Assembly (NCBI RefSeq): GCF_902497855.1
Contig: NZ_CABVHU010000007.1
Coordinates: 186,001-250,000, forward strand
Direction of reading: 5' to 3'
Origin: Pseudomonas fluorescens
Lineage (GTDB): Bacteria > Pseudomonadota > Gammaproteobacteria > Pseudomonadales > Pseudomonadaceae
DNA: 64,000 nucleotides
Shown here piece after piece: positions 17,641-27,195 of the stretch. The notes beneath the pieces are model-generated. The model worked only from the letters and a program-made list of their open reading frames with translations, did no database searches and was not told the DNA's origin. Both the position numbers and the translations under genes were made by a program. Every line of letters starts with the position of its first letter. Within the stretch, counting starts at the first letter, position 1.

Positions 17641-17958
17641 ATGCGTCTCAAACTTGCTGTCGCTACCATCGCATTGCTGTCCCTTCCTGTAGGTTCGGCG
17701 ATGGCCGATAGCTTTTGGCGTAACGTCATCTCTTCCGGTGCGACCACCGGCTCGACGTACCTGACCTTCAAGGATCACAAGCTGATCGTTGCCGCCCAGG
17801 ACGATGCCGGCAGCTTCGTTGCCAGCGACGGCGGCATCCGCGGCCCGTATCTGGAAGCGGCGATGCAGAAGGTCCGCGCCGACAACCCTGGCCTGCAGGC
17901 CTCGGACATGGAATTGGCCAATGCGATTCTGACGAAGAATGCGGTCGCGTCGGAATAA
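17641..17958 (+). CDS. Small secreted DUF2388-family protein
   Basis: A 105-residue protein with signal peptide MRLKLAVATIALLSLPVGSA (cleavage after AMA, residue 22) and a mature part DSFWRNVISSGATTGSTYLT. This serine/threonine-rich start followed by FVASDGGIRGPYLEAA is the mark of the DUF2388 family, common in Pseudomonas and of unknown role. The ATG at 17641 is chosen because it gives the signal sequence; an open frame upstream overlaps the ATPase gene. It ends in front of a strong terminator. Periplasmic location is inferred. Confidence 0.82.
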   Translation: MRLKLAVATIALLSLPVGSAMADSFWRNVISSGATTGSTYLTFKDHKLIVAAQDDAGSFVASDGGIRGPYLEAAMQKVRADNPGLQASDMELANAILTKNAVASE

Positions 17959-17973
17959 GCCTTACGGCTGAAC

Positions 17974-18005
17974 AAAAATGCCGCTCCCATGAGCGGCATT
18001 TTTTT
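17974..18005 (+). terminator. Rho-independent terminator after the DUF2388 gene
   Basis: The arms ATGCCGCTC and GAGCGGCAT form a hairpin followed by seven T on the plus strand, 15 bases past the stop. Five A on the other side may let it work in reverse for gcvP. Confidence 0.88.
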
Positions 18006-18020
18006 GCCCAACACAAAACC

Positions 18021-18115
18021 CCTGTAGGAGCTGGCTTGCCAGCGAAGGCGATTTATCATTCAACATCTTCATTGACTGATACACCGCTTTCGCTGGCAAG
18101 CCAGCTCCTACAGGG
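18021..18115. repeat. REP doublet, GGCTTGCCAGCGAA class
   Basis: Inverted copies of GGAGCTGGCTTGCCAGCGAA, each preceded by CTGTA, with about 43 bases between them, placed between two converging genes. Confidence 0.88.
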
Positions 18116-18128
18116 GGGCGTATGTGTT

Positions 18129-21002
18129 TCAGCGGTATTCGTCCACCGGCACACACGCACAATACAGATTGCGATCGCCATAAACGTTGTCCACCCGATT
18201 CACCGCCGGCCAATACTTGTGCGCCTTGGTGTGCGCATCCGGCGTCACCGCCTGCTCAATGCTGTAAGGCCGCTCCCACACCCCGGTGATGTCAGCCAAG
18301 GTGTGCGGCGAGCGTTTCAGCGGGTTATCTTCGGCCGACCAGTTGCCGTTCTGCACCTCATTGATTTCCGCGCGGATGCTCAGCATCGCTGCGATAAAGC
18401 GGTCCAGCTCGGCCTTCGATTCACTCTCGGTCGGTTCGACCATCAATGTCCCCGGCACCGGGAACGACATGGTCGGCGCGTGGAAGCCGTAATCCATCAG
18501 GCGCTTGGCCACGTCCTCTTCACTGATCCCGGTCAACGCTTTGAGCGGTCGCAGGTCGAGGATGCATTCGTGGGCCACCCGTTCGTTGCGTCCGGTATAG
18601 AGCACCGCAAATGCGCCGGACAAATGCTGCGCCAGGTAATTCGCGGCGAGGATCGCCACCTCGCTGGCATCCGCCAGTTGCGGGCCCATCATGGCGATGT
18701 ACATCCAGCTGATCGGCAGAATGCTCGCGCTGCCCCAGGGCGCCGCGCTGACGGCGCCGTTCTCCGGCAACGGCCCTTCGATCGGTACCACCGGGTGATT
18801 GGCCACGAACGGCGCCAGATGCGCGCGCACACCAATCGGGCCCATGCCCGGTCCGCCGCCACCGTGAGGAATGCAGAAGGTCTTGTGCAGGTTCATGTGG
18901 GACACATCGGCGCCAATGTCCGCAGGTCGGGCGAGCCCGACCTGCGCATTGAGGTTGGCGCCATCCATGTACACCTGGCCGCCGTGGCTGTGGATCACTT
19001 CACAGATTTCGCTGATGCCTTCCTCGTACACGCCGTGGGTCGAAGGATAAGTCGCCATCAGGCAGGCGAGTTTGTCCGAGGCGGCAGCGGCTTTTTGTTT
19101 CAGGTCATTCAGATCGACGTTACCCGCCTCGTCGCACTCGACGATCACCACCCGCATCCCGGCCATCTGCGCCGAGGCCGGGTTGGTGCCATGGGCCGAG
19201 GACGGGATCAGGCAGATATCCCGCGCCCCCTGATGGCGGCTTTCATGATATTTGCGGATCGCCAGCAACCCGGCGTACTCGCCCTGGGCACCGGAGTTGG
19301 GTTGCATGCAGATCGCATCGAAACCGGTGATCGCACAGAGCCAGCGTTCCAGCTCCTCGATCATCAGCGAATAACCGACCGCCTGCTCTTTCGGCACAAA
19401 GGGGTGCAGGTTGGCGAATTGTGGCCAGGTGATGGGGATCATCTCGCTGGTGGCATTGAGTTTCATGGTGCAGGAGCCGAGCGGGATCATCGATTGATTG
19501 AGCGCCAGGTCTTTGTTTTCCAATTGTTTGAGGTAACGCAGCATCTCTGTTTCGCTGTGGTGTGCGCTGAACACCGGGTGACGCAAATAAGGTGAGGTGC
19601 GCAACAGCCCGTCAGGAATGCCGCAAGCCAGGGTTTCGGCGTCCAGTTCGTCGACGCTGAGCCCATGATCGGCACCTAGGAATACATCGAACAACTTCGC
19701 CACGGTGCTCTCGTCAGAGGTTTCATCGAGGCTCAGACCCAACTGCCCGCGCCCGAGAATGCGCAAGTTGATCTGCGCTGCCTGGGCGCTTTCGATGATT
19801 GCAGTCTGAGTGCCGCCGACCTCCAGGGTCAGTGTGTCGAAAAAATGTTGGTTGAGGCGGGTGATGCCATGTCGCGCAAGGCCCTCGGCGAGGATGCAGG
19901 TCAGCCGATGAACCCGCTGAGCAATCCGTTTCAGCCCTTCCGGACCGTGGTAGACCGCGTAGCAACTGGCGATGTTGGCCAGCAGCACCTGGGCAGTGCA
20001 GATGTTCGAATTGGCCTTCTCCCGGCGGATGTGTTGCTCGCGGGTTTGCAGGGCCATGCGCAACGCGACGTTGCCGCGAGCATCTTTCGACACGCCGATG
20101 ATCCGCCCGGGAATCGCCCGCTTGTATTCCTCGCGACTGGCAAAAAACGCCGCGTGAGGCCCGCCGTAGCCCATGGGCACGCCGAAACGCTGGGATGAGC
20201 CGAACACCACGTCGGCGCCCAATTCCCCTGGCGGGGTCAGCAACAGCAGGCTCAGCAGGTCGGTGGCGACACAGGCCAGGGCCTGCTGGGCATGCAGGTG
20301 ATCGATCAAGGGTCGCAGATCGCGGATTTCGCCATGGGTATCGGGGTATTGCAGCAGCGCGCCGAACACCTGGTGTTGTTTCAAGTTATCCACAGCGTCG
20401 ATGACCAATTCGAAACCGAAACCTTCGGCACGGGTCTGCACCACGGAAATCGTCTGCGGATGACAGTTTTCGTCAACGAAGAACAGATTGCTCCTGGACT
20501 TGGCGACACGCTTGGCCAGTGCCATGGCTTCCGCCGCTGCGGTGGCTTCATCCAGCAGCGAGGCGTTGGCCAGTTCCAGGCCCGTGAGGTCGATGGTCAA
20601 TTGCTGGAAATTCAGCAGCGCTTCGAGCCGCCCTTGGGCGATCTCCGGTTGATAGGGCGTGTAGGCGGTGTACCAGCCGGGATTTTCCAGCACGTTGCGC
20701 ACAATGACAGGCGGCGTGAGGGTGCCGTGGTAGCCCATGCCGATCAGGCTGGTCCAGACCTGGTTCTGCTCGGCGTAACCCCGAAGCTTGGCCAGCGCGG
20801 CTTCTTCGTCGAGGGCGGGGGGCAGGTCCAGCGCCCGGTTCAGGCGGATTCCCGGCGGCACCGTCTGCTCGATCAGCTCGACCCGGCTGCCGAGGCCGAG
20901 GCTGTCGAGCATGGCCTGCTGCTCGGCGGCATCGGGGCCGAGGTGGCGGCGAAGAAAGGCATTGGGGTCGCGTAACTGGCTCAAGGACGGCAACTGGGAC
21001 AT
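18129..21002 (-). CDS. gcvP: Glycine dehydrogenase (decarboxylating), P protein
   Basis: A 957-residue single-chain P protein of the glycine cleavage system, a PLP enzyme that decarboxylates glycine and passes the aminomethyl group to the lipoyl arm of GcvH. Both homologous halves are present. The first starts [20 protein letters not shown]; the second carries the PLP-binding lysine in [17 protein letters not shown] and the glycine-rich loop just after it. Full length matches the E. coli type rather than the split form. It is downstream of gcvH but separated by 241 bases that hold a terminator and a REP doublet, so it may have its own promoter. Confidence 0.96.
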   Translation of the reverse strand: MSQLPSLSQLRDPNAFLRRHLGPDAAEQQAMLDSLGLGSRVELIEQTVPPGIRLNRALDLPPALDEEAALAKLRGYAEQNQVWTSLIGMGYHGTLTPPVIVRNVLENPGWYTAYTPYQPEIAQGRLEALLNFQQLTIDLTGLELANASLLDEATAAAEAMALAKRVAKSRSNLFFVDENCHPQTISVVQTRAEGFGFELVIDAVDNLKQHQVFGALLQYPDTHGEIRDLRPLIDHLHAQQALACVATDLLSLLLLTPPGELGADVVFGSSQRFGVPMGYGGPHAAFFASREEYKRAIPGRIIGVSKDARGNVALRMALQTREQHIRREKANSNICTAQVLLANIASCYAVYHGPEGLKRIAQRVHRLTCILAEGLARHGITRLNQHFFDTLTLEVGGTQTAIIESAQAAQINLRILGRGQLGLSLDETSDESTVAKLFDVFLGADHGLSVDELDAETLACGIPDGLLRTSPYLRHPVFSAHHSETEMLRYLKQLENKDLALNQSMIPLGSCTMKLNATSEMIPITWPQFANLHPFVPKEQAVGYSLMIEELERWLCAITGFDAICMQPNSGAQGEYAGLLAIRKYHESRHQGARDICLIPSSAHGTNPASAQMAGMRVVIVECDEAGNVDLNDLKQKAAAASDKLACLMATYPSTHGVYEEGISEICEVIHSHGGQVYMDGANLNAQVGLARPADIGADVSHMNLHKTFCIPHGGGGPGMGPIGVRAHLAPFVANHPVVPIEGPLPENGAVSAAPWGSASILPISWMYIAMMGPQLADASEVAILAANYLAQHLSGAFAVLYTGRNERVAHECILDLRPLKALTGISEEDVAKRLMDYGFHAPTMSFPVPGTLMVEPTESESKAELDRFIAAMLSIRAEINEVQNGNWSAEDNPLKRSPHTLADITGVWERPYSIEQAVTPDAHTKAHKYWPAVNRVDNVYGDRNLYCACVPVDEYR

Positions 21003-21086
21003 GACGGGCTCTCTCTTGACTGGCGCTCAACGTCGATGCAACACGGTCAAACCAGCATAGCAGCCACTGCCGACAGCGAACCCTGT

Positions 21087-21181
21087 CCTGTAGGAGCTGG
21101 CTTGCCAGCGAAAGCGGTGTGTCAGTCGACACATGTATTAACTGACCCACCGCTTTCGCTGGCAAGCCAGCTCCTACAGGG
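21087..21181. repeat. REP doublet, GGCTTGCCAGCGAA class
   Basis: Two inverted copies of GGAGCTGGCTTGCCAGCGAA, each preceded by CTGTA, sitting between gcvH and gcvP. Confidence 0.88.
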
Positions 21182-21199
21182 GGCTATCCGGCAGATAAT

Positions 21200-21225
21200 A
21201 AAAAGCCCCGACGAGTCGGGGCTTT
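21200..21225 (-). terminator. Rho-independent terminator between gcvH and gcvP
   Basis: The arms AAGCCCCGAC and GTCGGGGCTT form a strong hairpin followed by five T on the minus strand, about 20 bases past the gcvH stop. It should cut most gcvTH transcripts before gcvP. Confidence 0.82.
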
Positions 21226-21243
21226 GGGGATGACGCTGAGCGC

Positions 21244-21627
21244 TTACTCGCCGATGGCGGCCTTATAGCCAGCCGCATCGAGCAGCTTGTCCAGATCGCC
21301 GGCGTTGCCTGGCTTGAGCTTGAAGATCCACGCACCATACGGATCGGAGTTGAGCAGTTCCGGGGTAGCGCTCAGCTCTTCGTTGACCGCGATCACTTCA
21401 CCGGCAACCGGAGAGTAGATATCGGATGCAGCTTTAACCGACTCCACCACACCGGACTGATCACCGGCAGCGAAGACTGTGCCGACTTCGGTCAGCTCAA
21501 CGAATACCACATCGCCCAAGGCTTCCTGAGCGTGATCGCTGATGCCCACGGTAACGGTGCCATCGGCTTCTACTCGGGCCCATTCGTGACTTTCGGCAAA
21601 ACGCAGGTCGGCAGGGATATCGCTCAT
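21244..21627 (-). CDS. gcvH: Glycine cleavage system H protein
   Basis: A 127-residue lipoyl carrier protein. The lipoylated lysine is in the motif [15 protein letters not shown], near residue 65. The start [16 protein letters not shown] is the conserved one; a longer frame upstream runs into gcvT. It shuttles the aminomethyl group from GcvP to GcvT. It follows gcvT by 50 bases and is followed by a terminator. Confidence 0.95.
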   Translation of the reverse strand: MSDIPADLRFAESHEWARVEADGTVTVGISDHAQEALGDVVFVELTEVGTVFAAGDQSGVVESVKAASDIYSPVAGEVIAVNEELSATPELLNSDPYGAWIFKLKPGNAGDLDKLLDAAGYKAAIGE

Positions 21628-21677
21628 ATTCTGTGTCCTCAAGAAAAATGTCAGCGGTCGTTGCCCGCCATAAAAGG

Positions 21678-22760
21678 TTAGATCAGGGTTTTGCCATGGC
21701 GTACGAAGGTCGGTTTGACCACTCGGACCGGGTACCACTTGCCACGGATTTCCACTTCAGCGCGGTCGGCAGTGGCCATCGGCACGCGCGCCAGTGCTAT
21801 CGACTTGCTTAGCGTAGGAGAGAAACTACCACTGGTGATCTCCCCTTCGCCAACATTGGCGATGCGAACCACCTGATGAGCGCGCAAAACCCCACGCTCC
21901 TCAAGGACCAGACCGACCAGTTTATGCTGTACACCACTAGCCCGCTCGGCTTCCAGGGCCGTGCGCCCGATGAACTGACGTGTGGCCGGCTCCCAGGCAA
22001 TGCTCCAGGCCATGTTGGAGGCCAGCGGCGAAACGTCTTGATGGATGTCCTGACCGTAAAGGTTCATACCCGCTTCGACACGCAAGGTATCCCGCGCGCC
22101 GAGGCCGACGGGGGAAATGCCCGCACCCACCAGATCGTTGAAGAATCCTGGGGCCTGGTCGGCCGGCAAAATGATTTCCAGACCGTCTTCACCGGTGTAA
22201 CCGGTGCGGGCGATGAACCAGTCACCGTCGGGCTGGCCTTCGAAAGGCTGGAGCAGCTGGATCAGGTTGCCGCGAGACTGAGTCACCAGTTCGGCGATTT
22301 TTTGTCGGGCCTGAGGACCTTGAATGGCCAGCATCGCCAACTCCGAGCGCTCATTGAGTTGCACGTCGTAGCTGCCGAGGTGGGCCTGCATCCAGACCAG
22401 GTCCTGATTACGGGTGGAGGCATTGACCACCAGCCGATAACCGTCCTCGAGGCGATAGACGATCATGTCGTCGACGATGCCCCCGCGCTCATTGAGCATG
22501 GTGCTGTACAAGGCACGGCCAGGGCTGTGCAGACGCTCGACGTCATTGGCCAGCAAATGCTGGAGCCAGGCCTTCGCCTGGGGGCCGCCGACATCGATCA
22601 CGGTCATGTGGGATACATCGAAAACCCCGCAATCGCGGCGCACCTGATGGTGCTCCTCGACCTGCGAGCCGTAATGCAGAGGCATATCCCAACCGCCAAA
22701 ATCGACCATCTTCGCGCCGAGGGCGAGATGAAGGTCATACAGAGGCGTACGCTGTCCCAT
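21678..22760 (-). CDS. gcvT: Glycine cleavage system T protein (aminomethyltransferase)
   Basis: A 360-residue tetrahydrofolate-dependent aminomethyltransferase that forms methylene-THF and ammonia from the GcvH-bound intermediate. The start [20 protein letters not shown] and the block [19 protein letters not shown] are typical, as are [10 protein letters not shown] and [20 protein letters not shown] in the folate-binding part. GGAGAAACCC precedes the ATG. It is first in gcvT-gcvH(-gcvP). The 148-base region upstream does not show a recognisable glycine riboswitch. Confidence 0.95.
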   Translation of the reverse strand: MGQRTPLYDLHLALGAKMVDFGGWDMPLHYGSQVEEHHQVRRDCGVFDVSHMTVIDVGGPQAKAWLQHLLANDVERLHSPGRALYSTMLNERGGIVDDMIVYRLEDGYRLVVNASTRNQDLVWMQAHLGSYDVQLNERSELAMLAIQGPQARQKIAELVTQSRGNLIQLLQPFEGQPDGDWFIARTGYTGEDGLEIILPADQAPGFFNDLVGAGISPVGLGARDTLRVEAGMNLYGQDIHQDVSPLASNMAWSIAWEPATRQFIGRTALEAERASGVQHKLVGLVLEERGVLRAHQVVRIANVGEGEITSGSFSPTLSKSIALARVPMATADRAEVEIRGKWYPVRVVKPTFVRHGKTLI

Positions 22761-22908
22761 GGGTTTCTCCTTCCGGGCGTGGCGAAGGTGCGGGCCGGTG
22801 CTGCACGGCCTTGAAATAAAAGGCTTTCAGCCGATTTCAGCTACCGGGTCCGTAGGACGGACCGCACCGAATGCCGCGCATTGTAGCCTCAAGGTGTAGG
22901 ACTGACAC

Positions 22909-24525
22909 CTAGCTGTTTTGATGCGCTGAACGTCTTATCAATCCGATGACCGGTAACAAGCCGACCAGGACCAGTGTCAGCGCTGGCAACGACGCCCTCG
23001 CCCACTCCCCTTCGCTGGTCATTTCGAAGATGCGCACCGCCAGCGTGTCCCAGCCAAACGGTCGCATCAGCAGGGTTGCAGGCATTTCCTTGAGCACGTC
23101 GACGAACACCAGCAACGCGGCGCTCAAGGTGCCAGGCAACAATAACGGCAGATACACTTTGAAAAACAGTCGAGGCCCACTTACGCCCAGGCTACGTGCC
23201 GCTTCGGGCAAAGATGGCCGTATTCGCGCCAGGCTGCTTTCCAGCGGCCCGTAGGCGACGGCGATGAACCGCACCAGATAGGCCAGCAATAAGGCCGACA
23301 GGCTGCCGAGCAGCAAGGGTTTACCGGCGCCACCGAGCCAGTTAGAGAACGGGATCACCAACTCGCGATCCAGGTAACTGAACGCCAGCATGATCGACAC
23401 GGCCAGCACCGAACCGGGCAAGGCGTAGCCGAGGTTGGCAAGGCTGACACCGGAACGTATCGCCCGGGTCGGTGCCAGCCTGCGGGCAAACGCCAGCACC
23501 AGGGCGACAGCGACGGTGATCAGCGCCGCCATGCCACCCAGGTACAAGGTATGGACGATCAGCCCGGCGTAACGCTCATCCAGATCGAAGCGCCCGCGCT
23601 GCCAGAACCACACCACCAGTTGCAGCATCGGAATCACGAAGGCACAGGCGAAGACCAGGCCGCACCAACTCATGGCAGCCAGCGCTTTGAAGCCATGCAG
23701 GTGATACAACGCCTTGACCCGAGGCCGCTCGTTGCTCGCCCGATTCGCCCCGCGGGCGCGACGCTCGCCGTACAACACGACCATCACCACCAGCAACAGC
23801 AGGCTGGCCAGTTGCGCGGCGGTCGAAAGGCTGAAAAAGCCGTACCAGGTTTTGTAGATGGCGGTGGTGAACGTGTCGAAGTTGAACACCGACACGGCGC
23901 CGAAATCCGCCAGGGTTTCCATCAGCGCCAACGCCACGCCCGCACCGATGGCCGGGCGAGCCATCGGCAGGGCCACCCGCCAGAACGCCTGCCATGGCGA
24001 TTGCCCCAGAACCCGTGCCGCTTCCATCAAGCCTTTGCCCTGGGCCAGGAACGCGGTCCGCGCCAACAGGTACACATAGGGATAGAAAACCAGCACCAGT
24101 ACCAGGATCACCCCGCCGGTGGAGCGAACCCGCGGCAATCTCATTGCGCTGCCGAACCATTCGCGCAGCAGGGTTTGCACCGGGCCTGCAAAATCCAGCA
24201 GCCCCACAAAAACGAATGCCAACACATAAGCGGGGATCGCGAACGGCAACATCAAGGCCCAGTCCAGCCAGCGCCGGCCGGGAAATTCGCAGAGGCTGGT
24301 AAGCCAGGCCAGGCTCACACCCAGCACCGTTACGCCGACACCGACGCCGAGGACCAATGTCAGGGTATTGCCCAACAGGCGCGACATCTGGGTATCCCAG
24401 AGGTGGGACCAGATCTGTTGGTCGATGGTTTGCCATGACAACAGCAAGACGCTGAGGGGCAGCAGGACCAGCGCAGCGATGGCGAAGACCAGGGGATACC
24501 AGCGGCGTTGGGCGGGGTGGGCCAA
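22909..24525 (-). CDS. Fe(III) ABC transporter permease, FbpB type
   Basis: A 538-residue inner-membrane protein with about 12 helices and two permease halves, each with a conserved EAA loop (first MEAARVLGQSPWQAFWRVAL; second LPEAARSLGVSGPRLFFKVYL). This double arrangement is that of FbpB/SfuB, the permease for ferric iron bound by a periplasmic protein. The binding protein gene lies just upstream, separated by 81 bases with a perfect hairpin. No ATPase gene follows; the next gene is gcvT. The ATPase must be supplied from elsewhere. Confidence 0.88.
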   Translation of the reverse strand: MAHPAQRRWYPLVFAIAALVLLPLSVLLLSWQTIDQQIWSHLWDTQMSRLLGNTLTLVLGVGVGVTVLGVSLAWLTSLCEFPGRRWLDWALMLPFAIPAYVLAFVFVGLLDFAGPVQTLLREWFGSAMRLPRVRSTGGVILVLVLVFYPYVYLLARTAFLAQGKGLMEAARVLGQSPWQAFWRVALPMARPAIGAGVALALMETLADFGAVSVFNFDTFTTAIYKTWYGFFSLSTAAQLASLLLLVVMVVLYGERRARGANRASNERPRVKALYHLHGFKALAAMSWCGLVFACAFVIPMLQLVVWFWQRGRFDLDERYAGLIVHTLYLGGMAALITVAVALVLAFARRLAPTRAIRSGVSLANLGYALPGSVLAVSIMLAFSYLDRELVIPFSNWLGGAGKPLLLGSLSALLLAYLVRFIAVAYGPLESSLARIRPSLPEAARSLGVSGPRLFFKVYLPLLLPGTLSAALLVFVDVLKEMPATLLMRPFGWDTLAVRIFEMTSEGEWARASLPALTLVLVGLLPVIGLIRRSAHQNS

Positions 24526-24543
24526 GGAAAGCTCTCGTTTAAA

Positions 24544-24576
24544 TGATCGTGCCCACGCTCTGCGTGGGCACGATCA
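24544..24576. repeat. Short hairpin of the CCCACGCTCNGCGTGGG class between two transporter genes
   Basis: TGATCGTGCCCACG and CGTGGGCACGATCA are perfect inverted arms around CTCTG. The sequence resembles the repeats at 5619-5718 and 56718-56848 with GTG in place of GTT. With no T-run it may modulate, rather than stop, read-through from the binding protein into the permease. Confidence 0.7.
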
Positions 24577-24606
24577 GTCGCAAAAGCGCGCAGTATAACG
24601 GTGGAG

Positions 24607-25611
24607 TCAGTTCCAGCCAGCCCGATCCATCATGCGAATCGCTTCAGCCTGACGCTTGCCGGCAATTTCCACAGGCAAGGTATCGGCGACGAACTTGCCC
24701 CAGCTCGCCACTTCAGCGGAGGGCTGCACGGCAGGGTTGGCCGGGAATTCCTGGTTCACGTCGGCGAAGATCTTCTGCGCCTCAGGCGTGGTCATCCACT
24801 CGACCAGCGCCTTGGCCGCTTCCGGGTGCGGAGCATGTTTGGTCAGGCCGATGCCCGACAGGTTGACGTGCACGCCACGGTCGCCCTGGTTCGGCCAGAA
24901 CAGCTTCACCGCCAGGTCAGGCTTCTGCTTGTGCAGGCGGCCATAGTAGTAGGTGTTGACGATGCCGACGTCGCACTGGCCCGCGTTGATCGCTTCCAGC
25001 ACCGCGACGTCATCGGAGAACACGTCGGTGGACAGGTTGTTGACCCAGCCCTTGAGGATCTTCTCGGTTTTGTCGGCACCGTGGACTTCGATCATGGTGG
25101 CGGTCAGAGACTGGTTGTAGACCTTCTTCGCCGTGCGCAGGCACAGGCGACCTTCCCAATTCTTGTCGGCCAGACCTTCGTAGGTGGTCAGCTCGCCGGG
25201 TTTCACCCGATCGGTGGAATAAGCGATGGTCCGCGCCCGCAGGCTCAGGCCCGTCCAGGCATGGGCGGAGGAGCGATATTGCAACGGGATGTTGGCGTCG
25301 ATGGTTTTCGACGTGAAGGGCTGCAGGATACCCATCTGCTCGGCCTGCCAGAGGTTGCCGGCATCGACGGTCAGCAGCAGGTCGGCGGTGGCATTCTCGC
25401 CCTCGGCCTTGATCCGCTGCATCAGCGGCGCTTCCTTGTCGGTGATGAACTTCACCTGCACGCCGGTTTTCGCGGTGTAGGCATCGAACACTGGCTTGAT
25501 CAGCTCGTCGATACGCGAGGAGTAGACCACCACTTCGTCGGCGGCCTGGGCAAGGGTGCTGCCGATCAGGGTCAGGGCCAGTGCGGTCAATAGACGCTTG
25601 GGTGCCAACAT
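24607..25611 (-). CDS. Fe(III) ABC transporter periplasmic binding protein
   Basis: A 334-residue periplasmic iron-binding protein of the FbpA/FutA type. The signal peptide [20 protein letters not shown] ends at AQA (residue 23), followed by [12 protein letters not shown], the standard opening. The tandem tyrosines that hold iron in the C-lobe are visible in [11 protein letters not shown]. The start at 25611 is chosen for the signal sequence; the longer frame begins inside a REP element. It partners the permease at 22909. A Fur-like site is possible upstream (see 25641-25659). Confidence 0.88.
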   Translation of the reverse strand: MLAPKRLLTALALTLIGSTLAQAADEVVVYSSRIDELIKPVFDAYTAKTGVQVKFITDKEAPLMQRIKAEGENATADLLLTVDAGNLWQAEQMGILQPFTSKTIDANIPLQYRSSAHAWTGLSLRARTIAYSTDRVKPGELTTYEGLADKNWEGRLCLRTAKKVYNQSLTATMIEVHGADKTEKILKGWVNNLSTDVFSDDVAVLEAINAGQCDVGIVNTYYYGRLHKQKPDLAVKLFWPNQGDRGVHVNLSGIGLTKHAPHPEAAKALVEWMTTPEAQKIFADVNQEFPANPAVQPSAEVASWGKFVADTLPVEIAGKRQAEAIRMMDRAGWN

Positions 25612-25640
25612 GGGGGCGGTCTCTCGATTGAAGAAGTGAG

Positions 25641-25659
25641 GCAAATGATAAGGACTCAC
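25641..25659. promoter_or_regulatory. Possible Fur box ahead of the iron-binding protein gene
   Basis: The 19 bases GCAAATGATAAGGACTCAC match the Fur consensus GATAATGATAATCATTATC at 12 of 19 positions by eye. They are 30-48 bases ahead of the start of an iron uptake gene, which is the expected place. The match is only moderate. The site lies inside a larger inverted repeat (TCGATTGAAGAAG at 25624, CTTCTCAATCGA at 25666). Confidence 0.35.
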
Positions 25660-25740
25660 ATTTACCTTCTCAATCGAACAGTTGCTAGAGGAGTTACCAG
25701 ATGTTGCACAGTTTGAGATTTGTAGTGGATGTGCCGACGC

Positions 25741-25838
25741 CTTCGCGAGCAAGCCCGCTCCCACAGGGATCTACAGTGTGGATGCATTATGTGTGAACAA
25801 CATCGATCCCCTGTGGGAGCGGGCTTGCCCGCGAAGGG
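25741..25838. repeat. REP doublet, GGGCTTGCCCGCGAA class
   Basis: Inverted copies of GGAGCGGGCTTGCCCGCGAA preceded by TGTG. The only doublet of this exact class in the window; it begins about 130 bases ahead of the iron-binding protein start. Confidence 0.85.
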
Positions 25839-25860
25839 GCCATCAGCATCAATTAAGATG

Positions 25861-27084
25861 TCAGGCCTTGGCCAACGCCGGCAGATCCCCGATCAACCCC
25901 AACGCCTCACGCACAAACAACGCCTTGGCCTCCGGCATCTGGTCAACCATCTTCAACCCTGTATTACGCAACCAGCGCACCGGCAGCGGATCGGCCTGGA
26001 ACAAGCGCTCAAAACCTTCCATCGCCGCCATCAACGCCAGGTTGTGCGGCATGCGCCGACGCTCATAACGACTCAGCACTTTCACATCCGCCAATCGCTC
26101 GCCACGGGCAGCCGCCTGCAGCAGCACTTCGGCCAGCACGGCGGCATCGAGGAAACCGAGGTTCACCCCCTGCCCGGCCAATGGGTGGATGGTGTGGGCC
26201 GCATCGCCGATCAACGCCAGGCCTTCAGCCACATAGCGCTTGGCGTGGCGCTGACGCAGCGGCACGCATAGTCGCGGATCGGCGCTGAGCACCGTGCCAA
26301 GCCGACCTTCGAAGGCGCGCTCCAGTTCCTTGCAGAAACCGGCGTCGTCCAGCGCCATCAGGCGTTCGGCCTCGCTCGGCGTGGTCGACCACACGATCGA
26401 GCACCAGTCCTGCCGACCGTCACGCTCCAGCGGCAGAAAGGCCAATGGACCGTCATCGGTGAAACGCTGCCAGGCGGTCATTTGATGAGGTTCGGCGCTG
26501 CGCACGCTGGTCACGATCGCGTGGTGCAGGTAATCCCACTCACGGGTCGCCACGCCGGCCAGGCGCCGCACTGCCGAGTTGGCACCATCGGCGGCAATCA
26601 CCAACGGCGCGCGCAAGGTGCGGCCATCGGCCAGCGTCAGCAGCCAGTCGTCGCCGGAGCGGCGCATCTGCTCCAGGCGCGCATTGGCCAGCATCCCCAG
26701 ATCACAGTCGTGCAGACGGTCGAGCAAGGCATCCTGCACCACGCGGTTCTCGACGATATGCCCGAGCACTTGCGCATGCACGCTGGTCGCCGAGAAATGG
26801 ATCTGCCCGGTGCCGCTGCCGTCCCAGACATGCATGTCGGTGTAAGGACTGCTGCGCCGATCGGCAATGCCATCCCAGACGCCCAGGCGATCGAGAATCC
26901 GCTGGCTGGCGATCGACAACGCGCTCACCCGCGGCTCGAACGGAGCCTGTGCGTCAAAAGGTTTGACGCTCATCGGGCTGCCGTCCAGCAGCAAGACTTC
27001 CAGCCCGCTGTCCTGCAACGCCAGCGCCAGGGCGCTGCCAACCATTCCGGCCCCGACAATCAGCAGATCTGCGCGCATTTCCAT
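25861..27084 (-). CDS. FAD-dependent ubiquinone-pathway hydroxylase (UbiI/UbiF/VisC family)
   Basis: A 407-residue flavin monooxygenase. The FAD-binding motif is at the N-terminus (DLLIVGAGMVGSALALAL), the DG motif is at VIAADGANSAVRRLAG, and the second FAD motif is ALIGDAAHTIHPLAGQGVNL. The GDAAH form and flanks match the UbiI/UbiF side of the family, which hydroxylates the aromatic ring during ubiquinone synthesis. Which ring position it serves cannot be settled by eye. It is four genes down in a minus-strand run, ygfB-pepP-ubiH-this gene, with a 35-codon remnant between it and ubiH. An alternative ATG two codons in would make no difference to the fold. Confidence 0.88.
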   Translation of the reverse strand: MEMRADLLIVGAGMVGSALALALQDSGLEVLLLDGSPMSVKPFDAQAPFEPRVSALSIASQRILDRLGVWDGIADRRSSPYTDMHVWDGSGTGQIHFSATSVHAQVLGHIVENRVVQDALLDRLHDCDLGMLANARLEQMRRSGDDWLLTLADGRTLRAPLVIAADGANSAVRRLAGVATREWDYLHHAIVTSVRSAEPHQMTAWQRFTDDGPLAFLPLERDGRQDWCSIVWSTTPSEAERLMALDDAGFCKELERAFEGRLGTVLSADPRLCVPLRQRHAKRYVAEGLALIGDAAHTIHPLAGQGVNLGFLDAAVLAEVLLQAAARGERLADVKVLSRYERRRMPHNLALMAAMEGFERLFQADPLPVRWLRNTGLKMVDQMPEAKALFVREALGLIGDLPALAKA

Positions 27085-27087
27085 GCT

Positions 27088-27195
27088 TTAAGCCTGTCTC
27101 GCTTGCGGCTTGAGCCGCACGTAAAGGGTTTTCTCGGCCCGCGCCACCAGAGTGCCGCAGCCGTCGTGAATATCGAGTTGCAACTGCTTAAGCAT
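27088..27195 (-). pseudogene. 35-codon frame between ubiH and the second hydroxylase, probable C-terminal remnant of a hotdog-fold protein
   Basis: This short frame starts at an ATG overlapping the ubiH stop and ends three bases before the next gene. Its peptide includes QLQLDIHDGCGTLVARAEKT and LYVRLKPQARQA. The pattern of two strands with an Asp-Gly turn and a closing xLYVRxKP strand looks like the last two beta strands of a hotdog thioesterase. Related operons in other pseudomonads carry an extra gene here, to my recollection. So it may be the stump left after an internal deletion fused ubiH's end to that gene's tail, or a real small translated frame. I cannot confirm either. Confidence 0.45.

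Noticed and set aside
22761..22908. Possible glycine riboswitch ahead of gcvT
   Set aside because: A stem (GTCCGTCCTACGGAC) exists, but the conserved tandem glycine aptamer motifs were not found.
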